The notes below the pieces were generated by a model. It had not been told where the DNA came from and did not search any database. It was given only the letters and a program-made list of their open reading frames with translations. 64,000 nucleotides of DNA from Thalassospira povalilytica (GTDB lineage: Bacteria > Pseudomonadota > Alphaproteobacteria > Rhodospirillales > Thalassospiraceae): contig NZ_PGTS01000005.1 of assembly GCF_002844235.1 (NCBI RefSeq), positions 124,001-188,000 of the forward strand, read 5' to 3'. The translations under genes were made by a program, and so were the position numbers. This document shows, piece after piece, positions 49,345 to 59,206 of this stretch; within the stretch, counting starts at the first letter, position 1; every line of letters begins with the position of its first letter.

Positions 49345-50211
49345 ATGGAGATGAACCAGATCCGCTATTTTCTGGCGGTATGCGAACATCGCAACTTCAC
49401 CCATGCGGCAAATGCATCGAACGTGTCGCAACCGTCCCTGACCACTGCGATCAAAAAGCTTGAAGATGAATTGGGCGGTCCTCTGTTTATCCGCGATCGG
49501 GCCGGGTGCCGGCTGACACCCCTTGGCAAACTGGTCAAACCGCGCCTGACCCGGGTTCTTGCCGAAACGATCGAAGCCAAGGCCGACGCCATCCGCCATA
49601 CGCGATTAGACAGGGTCCCGATCAGCATCGGCATCGGCGAAACCATCGGCCATAGCTGGGTTTCCAGGGCGGTCGAACGGTTCAGAACGCGCATCCCACA
49701 GGCCGAAATCGAACTGATCATCGCACCGGCTGACAGGTTGTTTTCCGGGCTGCGAGATGGTGAATTTGACATTGTCATCACCGCCCAACCGGCAAGTCCG
49801 ACCCTGTATCGCATAGATACTCTCTATCGTGAGGACTATAAACTTGTCGTCGCCCCCCATCATCCGCTTGCCCGGTGCGATGGCGTTTCACTTGGCGATC
49901 TTGCCAGTATCAACATGCTGGACCGGCCCAATTGCGAAATGCGCGATACCCTTCATGCCGCTTGTGCCGATCAGGGGCATGTGCTGTATGCGGCCTATCG
50001 TTCCAATCGGGTGGATTGGCTGATTGAACTGGCCCGTCAGGGATCCGGGGCCGTGATCTTGCCTGCAACGGCAATTCCGGCGGGGGACGATCTGGTATCG
50101 CTGCCGATCCGCGATATGGAAATCACGCGCGATGTGGTCGCCCTGCGCTATCGCCATCAGATATCAAGACCGGAAACCAATGAACTGATCGCCGAATTCG
50201 CCCGGTGTTGA
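49345..50211 (+). CDS. LysR family transcriptional regulator
   Basis: A 288-residue regulator. HTH: FTHAANASNVSQPSLTTAIK, then LEDELGGPLFIRDRAGCRLT (to about residue 60). The effector domain carries PISIGIGETIGHSWVSRAVE and LRDGEFDIVITAQP. A Cys near IRDRAGC and the general look are CysB/CbbR/OxyR-like, but no specific subgroup is claimed. GGGAG precedes ATG 49345. It probably regulates the divergent exported ABM protein. A terminator follows. Confidence 0.85.
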   Translation: MEMNQIRYFLAVCEHRNFTHAANASNVSQPSLTTAIKKLEDELGGPLFIRDRAGCRLTPLGKLVKPRLTRVLAETIEAKADAIRHTRLDRVPISIGIGETIGHSWVSRAVERFRTRIPQAEIELIIAPADRLFSGLRDGEFDIVITAQPASPTLYRIDTLYREDYKLVVAPHHPLARCDGVSLGDLASINMLDRPNCEMRDTLHAACADQGHVLYAAYRSNRVDWLIELARQGSGAVILPATAIPAGDDLVSLPIRDMEITRDVVALRYRHQISRPETNELIAEFARC

Positions 50212-50278
50212 CAGCCACACCTGAAAACAATTGGCATTAGGTAACAAACAACAAGCGGCAAACCAGCGCCCCGAAACA

Positions 50279-50312
50279 AAAAGGCCCGCATCACAACGAT
50301 GCGGGCCTTTGT
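50279..50312. terminator. bidirectional terminator between lysR and lysS
   Basis: A 13-bp perfect stem (AAAGGCCCGCATC and complement) with a 5-base loop, A-rich upstream and TTTG downstream. Confidence 0.88.
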
Positions 50313-50338
50313 CATGTTTGGTAACGGTCAACCTGAAA

Positions 50339-51931
50339 TCAGGCCCCCAGATCTTCGCCGGCCAATGCACGGTCGATCAGGGCAACGCTTTCTTCAAGAC
50401 CATAAAGGGCAATGAAGGAGCCCATGCGCGGGCCCTGTTCCTGACCCAGCAGGATTTCATAAAGCGTTTTGAACCAGTCACGCAGGTTCTCGTAATTGTG
50501 GTTTTTGCCAACCGTGAAGACTTCGGTCTGGATGTCTGACGGATCGGTGCCCGGTTCGATTTTCGACAGCGCATCGCGCAGATCGCGAAGGGCTGCTTGC
50601 TCGGCCTCGGTGGCAGGACGGTATTTCTTCGTCGGTTTGACGAAGTCGCGATAATAGTTGATCGCATAGCCGACCAGCTTGTCGAGATACGGCGCGCTTT
50701 GCGGGGTTGCACCGGTGGCATAGCGCGAAATGAACTTCCACAGCAGATCACGGTCATCGGTGTTACACACCGAAACCAGGTTCAGCAAAATGCCAAACGA
50801 CAGCGGAATGTCGCGATCCGGGGCCGTACCGGCATGGATGTGCCAGGCCGGGTTCTGAAGGATTTTGGCCGGATCGGTTTCGGTTTTGAGCTTCTCGGCA
50901 AAGGTCAGATATTCATCCACGGTTTTCGGGATGACATCGAAATAAAGACGCTTTGCGGTTTTCGGCTTCTGGAACATGAACAGCGACAGGCTGTCTTCCG
51001 GCGCATAGGTCAGCCATTCTTCAACCGAAAGGCCATTGCCCTTGGATTTGGAAATCTTCTGGGCATTTTCATCGAGGAACAGCTCGTAATTGAAGCCTTC
51101 CGGCGGGGTACCGCCAAGCGCCTTGACGATCTTGTTGCCAAGTTCAACCGACGGAATAAGGTCCTTGCCGGCCATTTCGTAATCCACACCCAGCGCATAC
51201 CAGCGCATCGCCCAGTCGGGCTTCCACTGCAATTTGCAATGACCGCCGGTGACCGGGGTTTCGACCAGCTTGCCGGTTTCGGGATGTTCGTAAACGATGG
51301 TGCCGCTTTCGGGTTTCAGTTCGGTGACCTTGGCCATCAGGACCTTGTTGGTGTCCTGTTCGACCGGCATGAACGGGCTATAGGTCGCACGGCGTTCTTC
51401 GCCAAGGGTCGGCAGCATGATTTTCTGGATCGCGTCATAGCGTTCCAGAACGCGCAGCAATGCATCGTCAAACATGCCCGAACGATAGCATTCGGTCGAA
51501 GATTTGAATTCATATTCAAACCCGAAACCGTCAAGGAATTCGCGCAGTTTGGCGTTGTTATGATGGGCAAAGCTTTCATGGGTGCCAAACGGGTCCGGAA
51601 CGGATGTCAGCGCCTTGCCAAGATGCTGGGCGACCATGTCCTTGTTCGGGATATTGTCGGGCACCTTGCGCAGGCCATCCATATCATCGGAAAAGCAGAA
51701 AAGCTTGGTCGGGATATCGCACATGGTTTCAAACGCGCGGCGGACATAGCTTGTGCGCGCGACTTCGCCAAAGGTGCCGATATGGGGCAAACCCGACGGA
51801 CCATAACCGGTTTCAAAAAGGACATAGCCCTTTTCAGGCGCCTTCTGTTTATACCGCTTGACCAGCTTGCTGGCTTCCTGAAAAGCCCAGACGTTGCTGT
51901 TAAGTGCGGCATCTCGAAGATCGGCTGTCAT
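50339..51931 (-). CDS. lysK: lysine--tRNA ligase, class I
   Basis: A 530-residue class I (archaeal-type) lysyl-tRNA synthetase, the form used by many alphaproteobacteria instead of class II LysS. Rossmann catalytic domain with the HIGH-like [15 protein letters not shown] (about residues 45-60) and KMSKS-like KISKSKGNG (about 290-298). [17 protein letters not shown] is the class I KRS tRNA/aminoacylation block, followed by an alpha-helical anticodon-binding C-terminal domain. ATG 51931 after AAGG is chosen over an in-frame start at 51997. It transcribes toward the shared terminator with lysR. Confidence 0.93.
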   Translation of the reverse strand: MTADLRDAALNSNVWAFQEASKLVKRYKQKAPEKGYVLFETGYGPSGLPHIGTFGEVARTSYVRRAFETMCDIPTKLFCFSDDMDGLRKVPDNIPNKDMVAQHLGKALTSVPDPFGTHESFAHHNNAKLREFLDGFGFEYEFKSSTECYRSGMFDDALLRVLERYDAIQKIMLPTLGEERRATYSPFMPVEQDTNKVLMAKVTELKPESGTIVYEHPETGKLVETPVTGGHCKLQWKPDWAMRWYALGVDYEMAGKDLIPSVELGNKIVKALGGTPPEGFNYELFLDENAQKISKSKGNGLSVEEWLTYAPEDSLSLFMFQKPKTAKRLYFDVIPKTVDEYLTFAEKLKTETDPAKILQNPAWHIHAGTAPDRDIPLSFGILLNLVSVCNTDDRDLLWKFISRYATGATPQSAPYLDKLVGYAINYYRDFVKPTKKYRPATEAEQAALRDLRDALSKIEPGTDPSDIQTEVFTVGKNHNYENLRDWFKTLYEILLGQEQGPRMGSFIALYGLEESVALIDRALAGEDLGA

Positions 51932-52364
51932 TTTTGAAACCTTGTTTGTGAGTTGGATCGTTAAATTAACGTGGAAAACCAATGCACGGCAGATCACCCG
52001 GATCGCGTGCGTGCGCGAAGCTATACCTCACCACCGCCCAAGATCAAGCATCTGTTGCGCATGGCTGCCAAATAATCGCGGAATTCGTCATGCCTGCGAC
52101 CTCATGCAAACCCGTTTGCCCCATCCCTGCCCCGTCCCTGCCACGCACCAACCCCGCCCGGCCCCGGGCGCTACAGCCACATCGGCCCGGCTTTGCCAAA
52201 CCTGCCCGATAATTGCCGCACATCCCCGATAGATCATTGCAAAGCCCCGATCTTTTCGGGGTGATCAGCGTCCCGATACCGGCATTTTGTTGATAGCAAT
52301 CCGAATGCATGGTTGTATGGGACGTGATCTTTGCATCCTGTGCCATCAGACAAGGAATTTGCCA
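51932..52364. other. gene-free region upstream of lysK and MAPEG gene
   Basis: About 430 bases between divergent genes. Contains a C-rich, low-complexity patch with CCCTGCCCCGTCCCTGCC (about 52125-52145) and a small CCCCGA/TCGGGG hairpin near 52245-52261. Both promoters presumably lie here; I cannot place them. Long antisense frames are not coding. Confidence 0.45.
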
Positions 52365-52778
52365 ATGCTGCCCCTTCCTGTGACCGTCTGTACCGTTGCG
52401 ATTTTCGCCCTGATGCTTACGGGGCTGAGTTTGTTTGTGTCGCTGCGCCGCCGTGATCTGGGGATCGCGACCGGTGATGGCGATGACCGCATCCTGCGCC
52501 GGCGCATTCGTGCCCATGGCAATTTCATTGAAAATGCACCGCTTTGCACCCTGCTTGTGCTTGCGCTTGAGGCCGTTCTGGCAACGTCTGACATTATCTG
52601 GGTGGTTGCGATCATTCTGATTGCCGCGCGCATCATGCATGCAATCGGGACCCTTAACTGGTCAAGCAAACGGCTGATCCCGCCGGCCATGGTGATGCAA
52701 CATGCCACCATGGTGATTTGCGGTGTCTGGTTGCTGGTTCAGACATTTGGCAATCTGACCATGGCTGCTGGCATGTGA
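52365..52778 (+). CDS. MAPEG family membrane protein
   Basis: A 137-residue protein with four TM helices: PVTVCTVAIFALMLTGLSLF, NAPLCTLLVLALEAVLA, IWVVAIILIAARIMHAIG and VMQHATMVICGVWLLVQTF. The RRRIRAHGNFIENAPL block between helices 1 and 2 is the MAPEG signature (glutathione-related membrane enzymes). Substrate unknown in bacteria. AAGGAATTTGCCA precedes ATG 52365. Its stop overlaps the next start as TGATG. Confidence 0.88.
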   Translation: MLPLPVTVCTVAIFALMLTGLSLFVSLRRRDLGIATGDGDDRILRRRIRAHGNFIENAPLCTLLVLALEAVLATSDIIWVVAIILIAARIMHAIGTLNWSSKRLIPPAMVMQHATMVICGVWLLVQTFGNLTMAAGM

Positions 52779-53197
52779 TGGGTATTGACCAAAAATCGCC
52801 CGCCATAACGGCAAAAATCGCGCATTTCCCCGACCCGGCCCGCGAAAAGATCAGCCGGATCCGCGACATGATCCATGATCTGGCTGCCGGGCTGGACGGG
52901 GTTGGTGCGATTGAGGAAAGCCTGAAATGGGGGGAACCGGCCTGGCGCCCGATATCGGGATCGGGCACCACCATTCGTGCCGACTGGAAGGAAAAGACAC
53001 CCGATCAGGTGATGATCTTCCTGGATTGCAAAACCGACCTGATTGACCGCGCCCGCAGCCTTTTGCACCCCGAACTGACCTGTTCGGGCAATCGCGCGGT
53101 CATCTTCGCCCTTGATCAGCCGCTTCCTGAAAATGCGATCAGAACCCTTTTGGGATGGGCGCTGACCTATCATCTGGACCGCAAAAAGCGCGCCTGA
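52778..53197 (+). CDS. DUF1801 domain protein
   Basis: A 139-residue cytosolic protein of the DUF1801 (YdhG-like) family: REKISRIRDMIHDLAAGLDG, EESLKWGEPAWRPI with conserved Trp and Pro, then VMIFLDCKTDLIDRARSL. The family is structurally known but has no reaction assigned. ATG is within the MAPEG stop (TGATG), so the two are translationally coupled; the pairing suggests a shared but unknown process. Confidence 0.82.
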   Translation: MGIDQKSPAITAKIAHFPDPAREKISRIRDMIHDLAAGLDGVGAIEESLKWGEPAWRPISGSGTTIRADWKEKTPDQVMIFLDCKTDLIDRARSLLHPELTCSGNRAVIFALDQPLPENAIRTLLGWALTYHLDRKKRA

Positions 53198-53426
53198 TGG
53201 CGCGACATACAGCCGGTTTAAAAAAAATCAGCCTGAAAAAACACCCCAAAAAAAACGCCTGAAATACCCCTGAAACGCCCGTGTGCCGCGCGATGGCGGT
53301 GCGTGGTTGTATGAGTGCGGACAAATACCTCCCCATATGAGGGTATATTCCTATTCTATGGTATTATATACCTATGGGTAGTTTCCTATACTTTTACAGA
53401 TAGAACTACATCGGGGATAAAGGTCA

Positions 53427-55490
53427 ATGCCAAGCGTTTTCAGGAATTTACGTATTTCGCACCGGCTTTACAGTCTGGTTGGAATGCTGGTCGTGTTCAT
53501 CGGCATTCTGGGTGCCGTGGGTGTCTATACCATGTCGGTTATCGGGCATGAGCTCGAAGAAGTCGCCCATCGCGACCTGCCGCTGAATGGTATTCTGGAA
53601 AAAATCACGCAGCATCAGCTTGAACAGGCCATCCTGATGGAAAAGGCATTGCGGATCGCCAATATTTCCGCCCATGACAAAAGCGAAACCTTTGAGTCCG
53701 TGCGCGCGCATTTCACCGAAGTCGCCCACCTGACCGACGACGAAATCGCCACCGCCCATCAGATGGTCAAGGATTTCCTGGCCGGTGATCTCAGTGATGC
53801 GGCGCGCACGGAATTTGAAAAAGTCCTGATCGCGCTTGAACGGATCGAAAAAGAACATCTCGATTATGAACTTCATATCGAGGAAATCTTTGATCAGGTC
53901 ACCACCGGCAATTATGACGCCGCCACGTTCGAGCAGGCCGTCATCAAGGTCGAGGAAGAACAAAGCGTCCTTGATCACGAAGTCGAAGCCCTTCTTTCGG
54001 AAGTTTCCGCCTTTACCCGTGCCTCGATGGAAGTTGCCCTTCAGGATGAAATTCGCGGTCAGACCATGATCGCCATCCTTTCAAGTGCGGCGACCGTGCT
54101 TGCCATCATCTTGTCGGTTCTGCTGGGACGCAGCATTTCCGGCCCGATGAAGAACCTGACGTCGGCACTCGGTGCGCTGGCTGATGGCAAACTCGATACC
54201 CCGATCCCGGCCAGCAAGTATCGCGACGAGGTTGCCGATATCGGCGATGCAATGAAAGTGTTCCAGGCCAACATGATCCGCGCCCGCGAACTTGAAGAAG
54301 AACAAAAGAAAATCGATGCCCTTCAAATGCGCCGCCAGGATGAACGCAACCATCTGGTCAGCGTCTTCGGGTCCTCGATCGGTGCGGTTTTCGGCCGTAT
54401 CCTCAACAGTTCCGAAAGCATGGTAAACCGTGCAAGCGGTGTGCGTGACAATTCGGGCCGGACCTATGACCTGGCCCTGACGGTCGCGACCGAAGCCGAA
54501 CAATCGTCGGGCAATGCAAGTTCGCTAAGTTCCGCGGTCGAGGAAATGGTGGCATCGATCGAAGAAATTTCGAACCATGTTTCGAACTTTACCGATGTGT
54601 CGCGTGATGCCGTGCGCCATTCCGAAGTCTCGCGCGAAGAAATGAAAAACCTTCAGGAAGTGGCAAGCGAAATCGGCGAAGTGGTCAGCCTGATCACCTC
54701 GATCGCGCAACAGACCAGCATGCTGTCACTCAACGCCACCATCGAAGCCGCCCGTGCCGGTGAAATGGGCAAAGGCTTTGCCGTGGTCGCAGGCGAGGTC
54801 AAAACCCTTGCCAAACAAACATCAAACGCCACCGATGAAATCGCCCAGCGCATCACCCGCATTCAGGAAGTCGCCGACCGTTCGGCCCGTGCGATTGGCG
54901 ATGTTGCTGCCGTGATCGAAAGCATCGATGAATATGTCACCGGGATCGCCGGGGCCGTCGAACAGCAAAATGCCGCAACCCGCGAAATTTCGCGCAACGT
55001 GACCTTTGTATCGGAAAGCGCGACACGGGTGGCCGGCAATATGGGTGAAATCCGCGGTCAGGTCGAAGATGTCAGCGGCAATGCCTCCGAAGTCCACACC
55101 GTTGCGGAAACCACCGCCAAAGAAGCTGCCCTTCTGAGCCGCGAGGTCGATATTTTCCTGGCTGCGGTGCAGAATTCCGACATTCATGACGATACCTACA
55201 GCGTCCATGACATTAATGTCGGCGGCAGGATCACGTTTGGCGAACAGGCGATGAACATCACCCTGTCGGAAATTTCCTGTGCCCATGTCCGGATTTCGCC
55301 GTCACCGGATCTGCGCCCGGGCGAAGTGGTCGAACTGGTGATTGATGGCATCAACCAGCCGATCAATGCCCGTGTTGCCCGCCATGAAGACGGACACAGC
55401 ATTCTGCAATTCCCGCTTGATGGTGACCATCTTGCGGTGATGCGCGCCCATATCGATACACTCACCACACACAACAAACAGGCTGCATAA
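53427..55490 (+). CDS. methyl-accepting chemotaxis protein with C-terminal PilZ-like domain
   Basis: A 687-residue inner-membrane chemoreceptor. TM1 about residues 13-37, a helical periplasmic ligand domain (38-205, four-helix-bundle type), TM2 about 212-232 ([19 protein letters not shown]), HAMP to about 285, and a cytoplasmic coiled coil with the hairpin tip near [20 protein letters not shown] and [16 protein letters not shown]. The end (about 590-675, [20 protein letters not shown] and following) is PilZ-like, as in Azospirillum Tlp1, but the usual DxSxxG motif reads SEISCAH, so c-di-GMP binding is doubtful. AAAGGTCA precedes ATG 53427. Confidence 0.88.
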   Translation: MPSVFRNLRISHRLYSLVGMLVVFIGILGAVGVYTMSVIGHELEEVAHRDLPLNGILEKITQHQLEQAILMEKALRIANISAHDKSETFESVRAHFTEVAHLTDDEIATAHQMVKDFLAGDLSDAARTEFEKVLIALERIEKEHLDYELHIEEIFDQVTTGNYDAATFEQAVIKVEEEQSVLDHEVEALLSEVSAFTRASMEVALQDEIRGQTMIAILSSAATVLAIILSVLLGRSISGPMKNLTSALGALADGKLDTPIPASKYRDEVADIGDAMKVFQANMIRARELEEEQKKIDALQMRRQDERNHLVSVFGSSIGAVFGRILNSSESMVNRASGVRDNSGRTYDLALTVATEAEQSSGNASSLSSAVEEMVASIEEISNHVSNFTDVSRDAVRHSEVSREEMKNLQEVASEIGEVVSLITSIAQQTSMLSLNATIEAARAGEMGKGFAVVAGEVKTLAKQTSNATDEIAQRITRIQEVADRSARAIGDVAAVIESIDEYVTGIAGAVEQQNAATREISRNVTFVSESATRVAGNMGEIRGQVEDVSGNASEVHTVAETTAKEAALLSREVDIFLAAVQNSDIHDDTYSVHDINVGGRITFGEQAMNITLSEISCAHVRISPSPDLRPGEVVELVIDGINQPINARVARHEDGHSILQFPLDGDHLAVMRAHIDTLTTHNKQAA

Positions 55491-55517
55491 TCATAAAATG
55501 AATTGGGAGTGGTGGTG

Positions 55518-55547
55518 AAACGGGGCGGTCATATGACCGCCCCGTTT
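55518..55547. terminator. bidirectional terminator between MCP and ohrR
   Basis: A perfect 30-bp palindrome, AAACGGGGCGGTCAT with its complement; TTTTGG follows on the plus strand and TTTCACC on the minus. Confidence 0.88.
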
Positions 55548-55578
55548 TGGTGTGCCGACACTTGCGCAGACCAGATGA

Positions 55579-56034
55579 TCAGGCGCGGCGCGGTTTTTCG
55601 ATCTGATCGCGCAATGCCCGCAAATCGCGATTAAGGCGCTTGGCAGTTTCAATATCAAGGCCGGTGGCCTCAAGAATGCAGGTCGGAATTTCTTCGGCCT
55701 TTTCGCGCAATGCCTTGCCTTGTTCTGTCAGGCGGATGCGCACAGACCGTTCATCATTTGGATCACGGTTGCGCATGACCAGACCATTGGCTTCGAGCCG
55801 TTTAAGCAACGGTGTCAGGGTGCTGGATTCCAGATACATCTTTTCGCCGATGCTGCGAACCGACTGGTCGTCTTCCTGCCACAGGCTGACCATCACCAGA
55901 TATTGCGGATAGGTCAGGCCAATCTGGTCAAGCAGCGGCTTATAGATCCGGTTAAAGGCATGGCTTGCCGAATAAACCGAAAAGCACAGAAACTTTTCAA
56001 GCTGCAAAAAGTCTTCCTTTGACGTGTCTTTCAT
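55579..56034 (-). CDS. ohrR: OhrR-type MarR family organic-peroxide sensor
   Basis: A 151-residue winged-helix repressor. The reactive N-terminal Cys is in QLEKFLCFSVYSASHAFNR (Cys 17), the OhrR hallmark, followed by GLTYPQYLVMVSLWQEDDQS. The HTH is SVRSIGEKMYLESSTLTPLLKR and the wing RDPNDERSVRIRLTEQG. Start ATG 56034 (after AGGAtgaaccg) gives a normal OhrR length; a start 30 bases upstream is possible. Organic hydroperoxides oxidise the Cys and release DNA. It diverges from the esterase-ohr transcription unit with two operator-like repeats between. Confidence 0.9.
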   Translation of the reverse strand: MKDTSKEDFLQLEKFLCFSVYSASHAFNRIYKPLLDQIGLTYPQYLVMVSLWQEDDQSVRSIGEKMYLESSTLTPLLKRLEANGLVMRNRDPNDERSVRIRLTEQGKALREKAEEIPTCILEATGLDIETAKRLNRDLRALRDQIEKPRRA

Positions 56035-56306
56035 CGGTTCATCCTGTCTGAAACTGTCGGGCATCGCGTCTTTGTCAGATCACCACACGGTATCCTGACA
56101 TCTGTATATATGGTGCCCTGACATATATCGGGCGGCGGTTATGGTCAAACCCGCGGCCCGACCTTTGGGCGACGTAGCAGGATCACTTTCGGCTTTCCTG
56201 CCGGTTTCCTGCGGGTTTTTCTGCTTTTTTCTTAAGCTTTCTGCCGTTTGCTTCACGAAACTTTCGGCGCAATCCGGATCGGCGTGAAACACAAAGCCCA
56301 ACAATT

Positions 56307-56340
56307 TATATCGCGCACGATTTAATTACAAGCGATTCAT
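56307..56340. promoter_or_regulatory. OhrR operator candidate, copy 1
   Basis: TATATCGCGCACGATT followed by TAATTACAAGCGATTCAT; matches copy 2 at about 26 of 34 bases. Contains an ATCG-N2-CGAT dyad. Confidence 0.6.
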
Positions 56341-56364
56341 TTGCATGTCTGCTATTTCGTTTTT

Positions 56365-56398
56365 TATATCGTGTACGATTAAATTGTGTGCGATACAT
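56365..56398. promoter_or_regulatory. OhrR operator candidate, copy 2
   Basis: TATATCGTGTACGATT followed by AAATTGTGTGCGATACAT. It starts 58 bases after copy 1 on the same face and lies 55 bases before the esterase start, overlapping its probable promoter. Confidence 0.6.
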
Positions 56399-56452
56399 AA
56401 TTCCACACAGACACACAGCGCCCGCTACCGGGCCGATCAAAGGAACAGACTC

Positions 56453-57496
56453 ATGAGCCCATTGAAATCAAAAATTGCCACCGCCGCAGTATCTGCCGCA
56501 CTGGCCTTTTCGACCGAGATTGCCTCTTCTGCTGCTTTTGCTGAACCGGTTCTTGAACCGACCACCCGGAACTTCATCAATGCCCTGGAAGCATCGGGCG
56601 GCCCGGCGATCTATACCCTGACCCCGACCGAGGCCCGCAATGTCCTGTCCGGTGCCCAGTCCGGCAAAATTGCCAAACCGGCAGTCGATATTACCGATAC
56701 CGTCTTTGGCGTCGGTCCGACCGGCCAGACTAAAGTCCGCATCATCCGCCCGGCCGGAAATCAGGATCGCCTGCCTGCGATTGTCTATTTCCACGGCGCT
56801 GGCTGGGTGATGGGCGATACCGGCACCCATGACCGCCTGGTTCGTGAACTGGCCGTGCGCGCTAATGCCGCCCTTGTCTTTGTCGATTACGAACGTTCAC
56901 CCGAACAGCGTTATCCGATCGCCATCGAACAGGATTACGCCGTGACCAAATATGTCGCCGAACATGGTGAACAGCTTAACATCGATCCAACCCGTCTTGC
57001 GATTGCCGGTGACAGTGTCGGGGGCAACATGACCGCGGTGGTCTCGCTTCTGGCCCAGGAACGCAAAGGCCCGGCGATCACAGCCCAGGTCCTGTTCTAT
57101 CCGGTGACTGATGCCGATTTTGACAATGGCTCCTATCGTGCCTTTGCCAATGGCCCATGGTTGACCAAACCGGCAATGGAATGGTTCTGGAACCAGTACC
57201 TGCCCGAAGGCGTTGATCGTAAGGACCCGAAAATAACCCCGATCCATGCCAGCGCCGAACAGCTTTCCGGACAGGCACCTGCTCTTGTGATTACCGCTGA
57301 AAATGACGTGCTGCGTGACGAAGGCGAAGCCTATGCCCGCAAACTGTCCCAGGCTGGCGTCGATGTCACGGTCACCCGATATAACGGAACGATCCATGAT
57401 TTTGTCATGCTTAATGCCCTTGCCGATACCCCGGCCGCCAAAGGCGCGATTGCCCAGGCAGCCCAGTACCTGCACACGGCCCTTCATGGCAACTGA
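56453..57496 (+). CDS. exported HSL-family alpha/beta hydrolase
   Basis: A 347-residue esterase with a signal peptide (TAAVSAALAFSTEIASSAAFA, cleavage before EP at about 30). Oxyanion motif HGAGW (about 114-118, usual HGGGW) and catalytic triad S188 in GDSVGG, D285 in ENDVLRDEG and H315 in HDF define the hormone-sensitive-lipase family. Mature enzyme would be periplasmic. It precedes ohr by 148 bases, with no terminator between, and has the two OhrR-like operators upstream, so it is probably induced by organic peroxides. It might hydrolyse peroxide-derived or lipid esters; that is inference. Confidence 0.85.
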   Translation: MSPLKSKIATAAVSAALAFSTEIASSAAFAEPVLEPTTRNFINALEASGGPAIYTLTPTEARNVLSGAQSGKIAKPAVDITDTVFGVGPTGQTKVRIIRPAGNQDRLPAIVYFHGAGWVMGDTGTHDRLVRELAVRANAALVFVDYERSPEQRYPIAIEQDYAVTKYVAEHGEQLNIDPTRLAIAGDSVGGNMTAVVSLLAQERKGPAITAQVLFYPVTDADFDNGSYRAFANGPWLTKPAMEWFWNQYLPEGVDRKDPKITPIHASAEQLSGQAPALVITAENDVLRDEGEAYARKLSQAGVDVTVTRYNGTIHDFVMLNALADTPAAKGAIAQAAQYLHTALHGN

Positions 57497-57644
57497 TCAC
57501 CCGGTCTGACACGAAACCTTCACACTCTCTTTCGGGTAGGCGCGGTTGCGCCTGCCCACCCCCGGCGACATATGCAAGAAGATGCGATGGACAGCCGGGT
57601 CGTCAACCAGAACTGAAATACGGTTCAAACAAAGGATGAAAACC

Positions 57645-58070
57645 ATGTCTGTAGATGTCAAATACACCGCACAAGCTTCTGCAACCGGTGGCCGCGATGG
57701 TCGCGCCAAAACGGCTGATGGCTCGCTTGATGTCAAGCTGACCACGCCCAAGGAACTTGGCGGTGCGGGTGGCGACGGCAACAACCCCGAACAGCTGTTT
57801 GCCATGGGCTATTCCGCCTGCTTCATCGGTGCGATGAAATTCGTATCTTCCCAGGGCGGCCCGAAAATCCCGGCCGATGTTTCGGTAACCGCCGATGTCG
57901 GGATCGGCCCGCGTTCGGCCGGCGGCTTTGGCCTTGCCGTGACCCTGACCGTCTCGCTTCCGGGCCTTGATAAGGCCGAGGCCGAAAAACTGGTCGAAGA
58001 AGCCCACAAGATCTGCCCGTATTCGAATGCAACGCGCGGCAATGTCGATGTCAAATCGGTCATTGCCTGA
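57645..58070 (+). CDS. ohr: organic hydroperoxide resistance protein
   Basis: A 141-residue thiol peroxidase of the Ohr/OsmC family that reduces organic hydroperoxides with lipoyl/thiol donors. GGRDGRAKTADGSLDVKL near residue 15-32, first reactive Cys C59 in MGYSACFIGAM, resolving Cys C124 in HKICPYSNATRGNV. Start at 57645 follows GGATGAAAACC; MKT at 57636 is an alternative. A terminator follows. Confidence 0.93.
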   Translation: MSVDVKYTAQASATGGRDGRAKTADGSLDVKLTTPKELGGAGGDGNNPEQLFAMGYSACFIGAMKFVSSQGGPKIPADVSVTADVGIGPRSAGGFGLAVTLTVSLPGLDKAEAEKLVEEAHKICPYSNATRGNVDVKSVIA

Positions 58071-58128
58071 TCACAAGGCCCCCCCCTGCTGATCGGCACT
58101 CCCCCCCGAAAGCTGATCGGCGTTGCAA

Positions 58129-58159
58129 GGCCCGGTGTCCCCCGCACCGGGCCTTTTTT
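58129..58159 (+). terminator. terminator after ohr
   Basis: GGCCCGGTG (58129-58137) and CACCGGGCC (58145-58153), 7-base loop, then TTTTTT. Confidence 0.88.
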
Positions 58160-58168
58160 ATGACGTGT

Positions 58169-59206
58169 TCAGGCGATCATGCGTTCGATCAATGCTTCGT
58201 CGCCAAATCCACCGGATTTCGTCACGATATCGACACCGTCAAACTGCCCGCCCAGAATGCGCGACACCGGCAATCCCGGTCCGACTTCGCCAAAACATTC
58301 CATCGATTGTGCGCCGCTGGCCGCAAGAATGGCCGACAATGTATCCCCGCCAATCACCATAAGCCCGGTTCCCGGATGCACCGAAAGTTTCGGGACTTCT
58401 TCCATCAGTGCGGCGACTGTTTCCTCGGCGTTTTTTGCCGTCGGCACCGGATCAAGCAGGACCGGCCCGTTCGCGACGGATCCAAGACCGTGACGCACGG
58501 CATTTGCAATCTGCTTTCGGGTCACCGGATGGGCCGTACCGGCCACAATGACGGATAACCGCGGTTGCGGGCGGCTTGTGAATTCCGGGGTCAGTGCCTG
58601 TGCAAGTCCGCGACTTCCCGCCCACAGGATGTCGGGCACATCGCGACAGCGCGCCACCAGCACATCAAGATCTGATTGCGTCACCGCATTGCCGATCACA
58701 ACGCCTTTGACCGGGTTCTCGGGTGAAAATATCTGTGCTTCGACACCAAAATCGGCAAACGCCTGGCGCAAATCATGGACCGATGCCGGTTCCCAGTCAT
58801 TGCCGGACCGTACTTCATGCATGCCATCGCGTGTCCGGCGTCCCATTTCGGGAAAGGCCGGCGCAAAGATACAGGTCGAAAACGCCCCGCATCGCATCAT
58901 CTCGATGGTTTCCAGGATCGAATTGCCGCGCAGGACACTGTCGACCTTTTTAAACCACAAGGCCCGATCCTGAGCCGTGCGGTTCACATTATCCCCGCCA
59001 TCGCCAAGCAACTGAAAGGCTCGCCCGACCGCTGCCCGGCTTTGATCTTCGGGCAGATCGCGGCTTTCGCTGCTGATCGTCACCTTGGCGCCAAGCATTC
59101 CGCCATCCGACAAAATCAGGCGCACCGGCGCATCAGGCGACGCAAACGGGGCAGCGGCATCAAGTGCACCGGTCAAATCATCGGCCAGAATACGCACGTC
59201 ACTCAT
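58169..59206 (-). CDS. dtnK: DUF1537 kinase, D-threonate/erythronate kinase-like
   Basis: A 345-residue sugar-acid kinase, shorter than the usual 400-430. N-terminal RILADDLTGALDAAAPFA; middle LWFKKVDSVLRGNS and CIFAPAFPEMGRRTRDG; C-terminal ATP site LMVIGGDTLSAILAASG. The shortening is in the loop-rich middle. With PdxA2 and a KdgT-type permease across a divergent DeoR, the D-threonate pathway (kinase then PdxA2, ending in DHAP) fits best; D-erythronate is a close alternative. Its start overlaps the end of the regulator by 8 bases. Confidence 0.75.
   Translation of the reverse strand: MSDVRILADDLTGALDAAAPFASPDAPVRLILSDGGMLGAKVTISSESRDLPEDQSRAAVGRAFQLLGDGGDNVNRTAQDRALWFKKVDSVLRGNSILETIEMMRCGAFSTCIFAPAFPEMGRRTRDGMHEVRSGNDWEPASVHDLRQAFADFGVEAQIFSPENPVKGVVIGNAVTQSDLDVLVARCRDVPDILWAGSRGLAQALTPEFTSRPQPRLSVIVAGTAHPVTRKQIANAVRHGLGSVANGPVLLDPVPTAKNAEETVAALMEEVPKLSVHPGTGLMVIGGDTLSAILAASGAQSMECFGEVGPGLPVSRILGGQFDGVDIVTKSGGFGDEALIERMIA

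Larger units (their letters stand above)
56035..56452. other. ohrR/esterase divergent regulatory region
   Basis: About 420 bases. The half near the esterase is AT-rich and carries two 34-bp direct-repeat operators (56307-56340, 56365-56398). The half near ohrR contains TTTTCTGC-rich low-complexity sequence (56205-56260) with no gene that I can support. Confidence 0.5.

Noticed and set aside
52044-52640. 198-codon minus-strand frame over the MAPEG promoter and gene
   Set aside because: Overlaps the MAPEG gene antisense and a low-complexity leader; composition is not protein-like.
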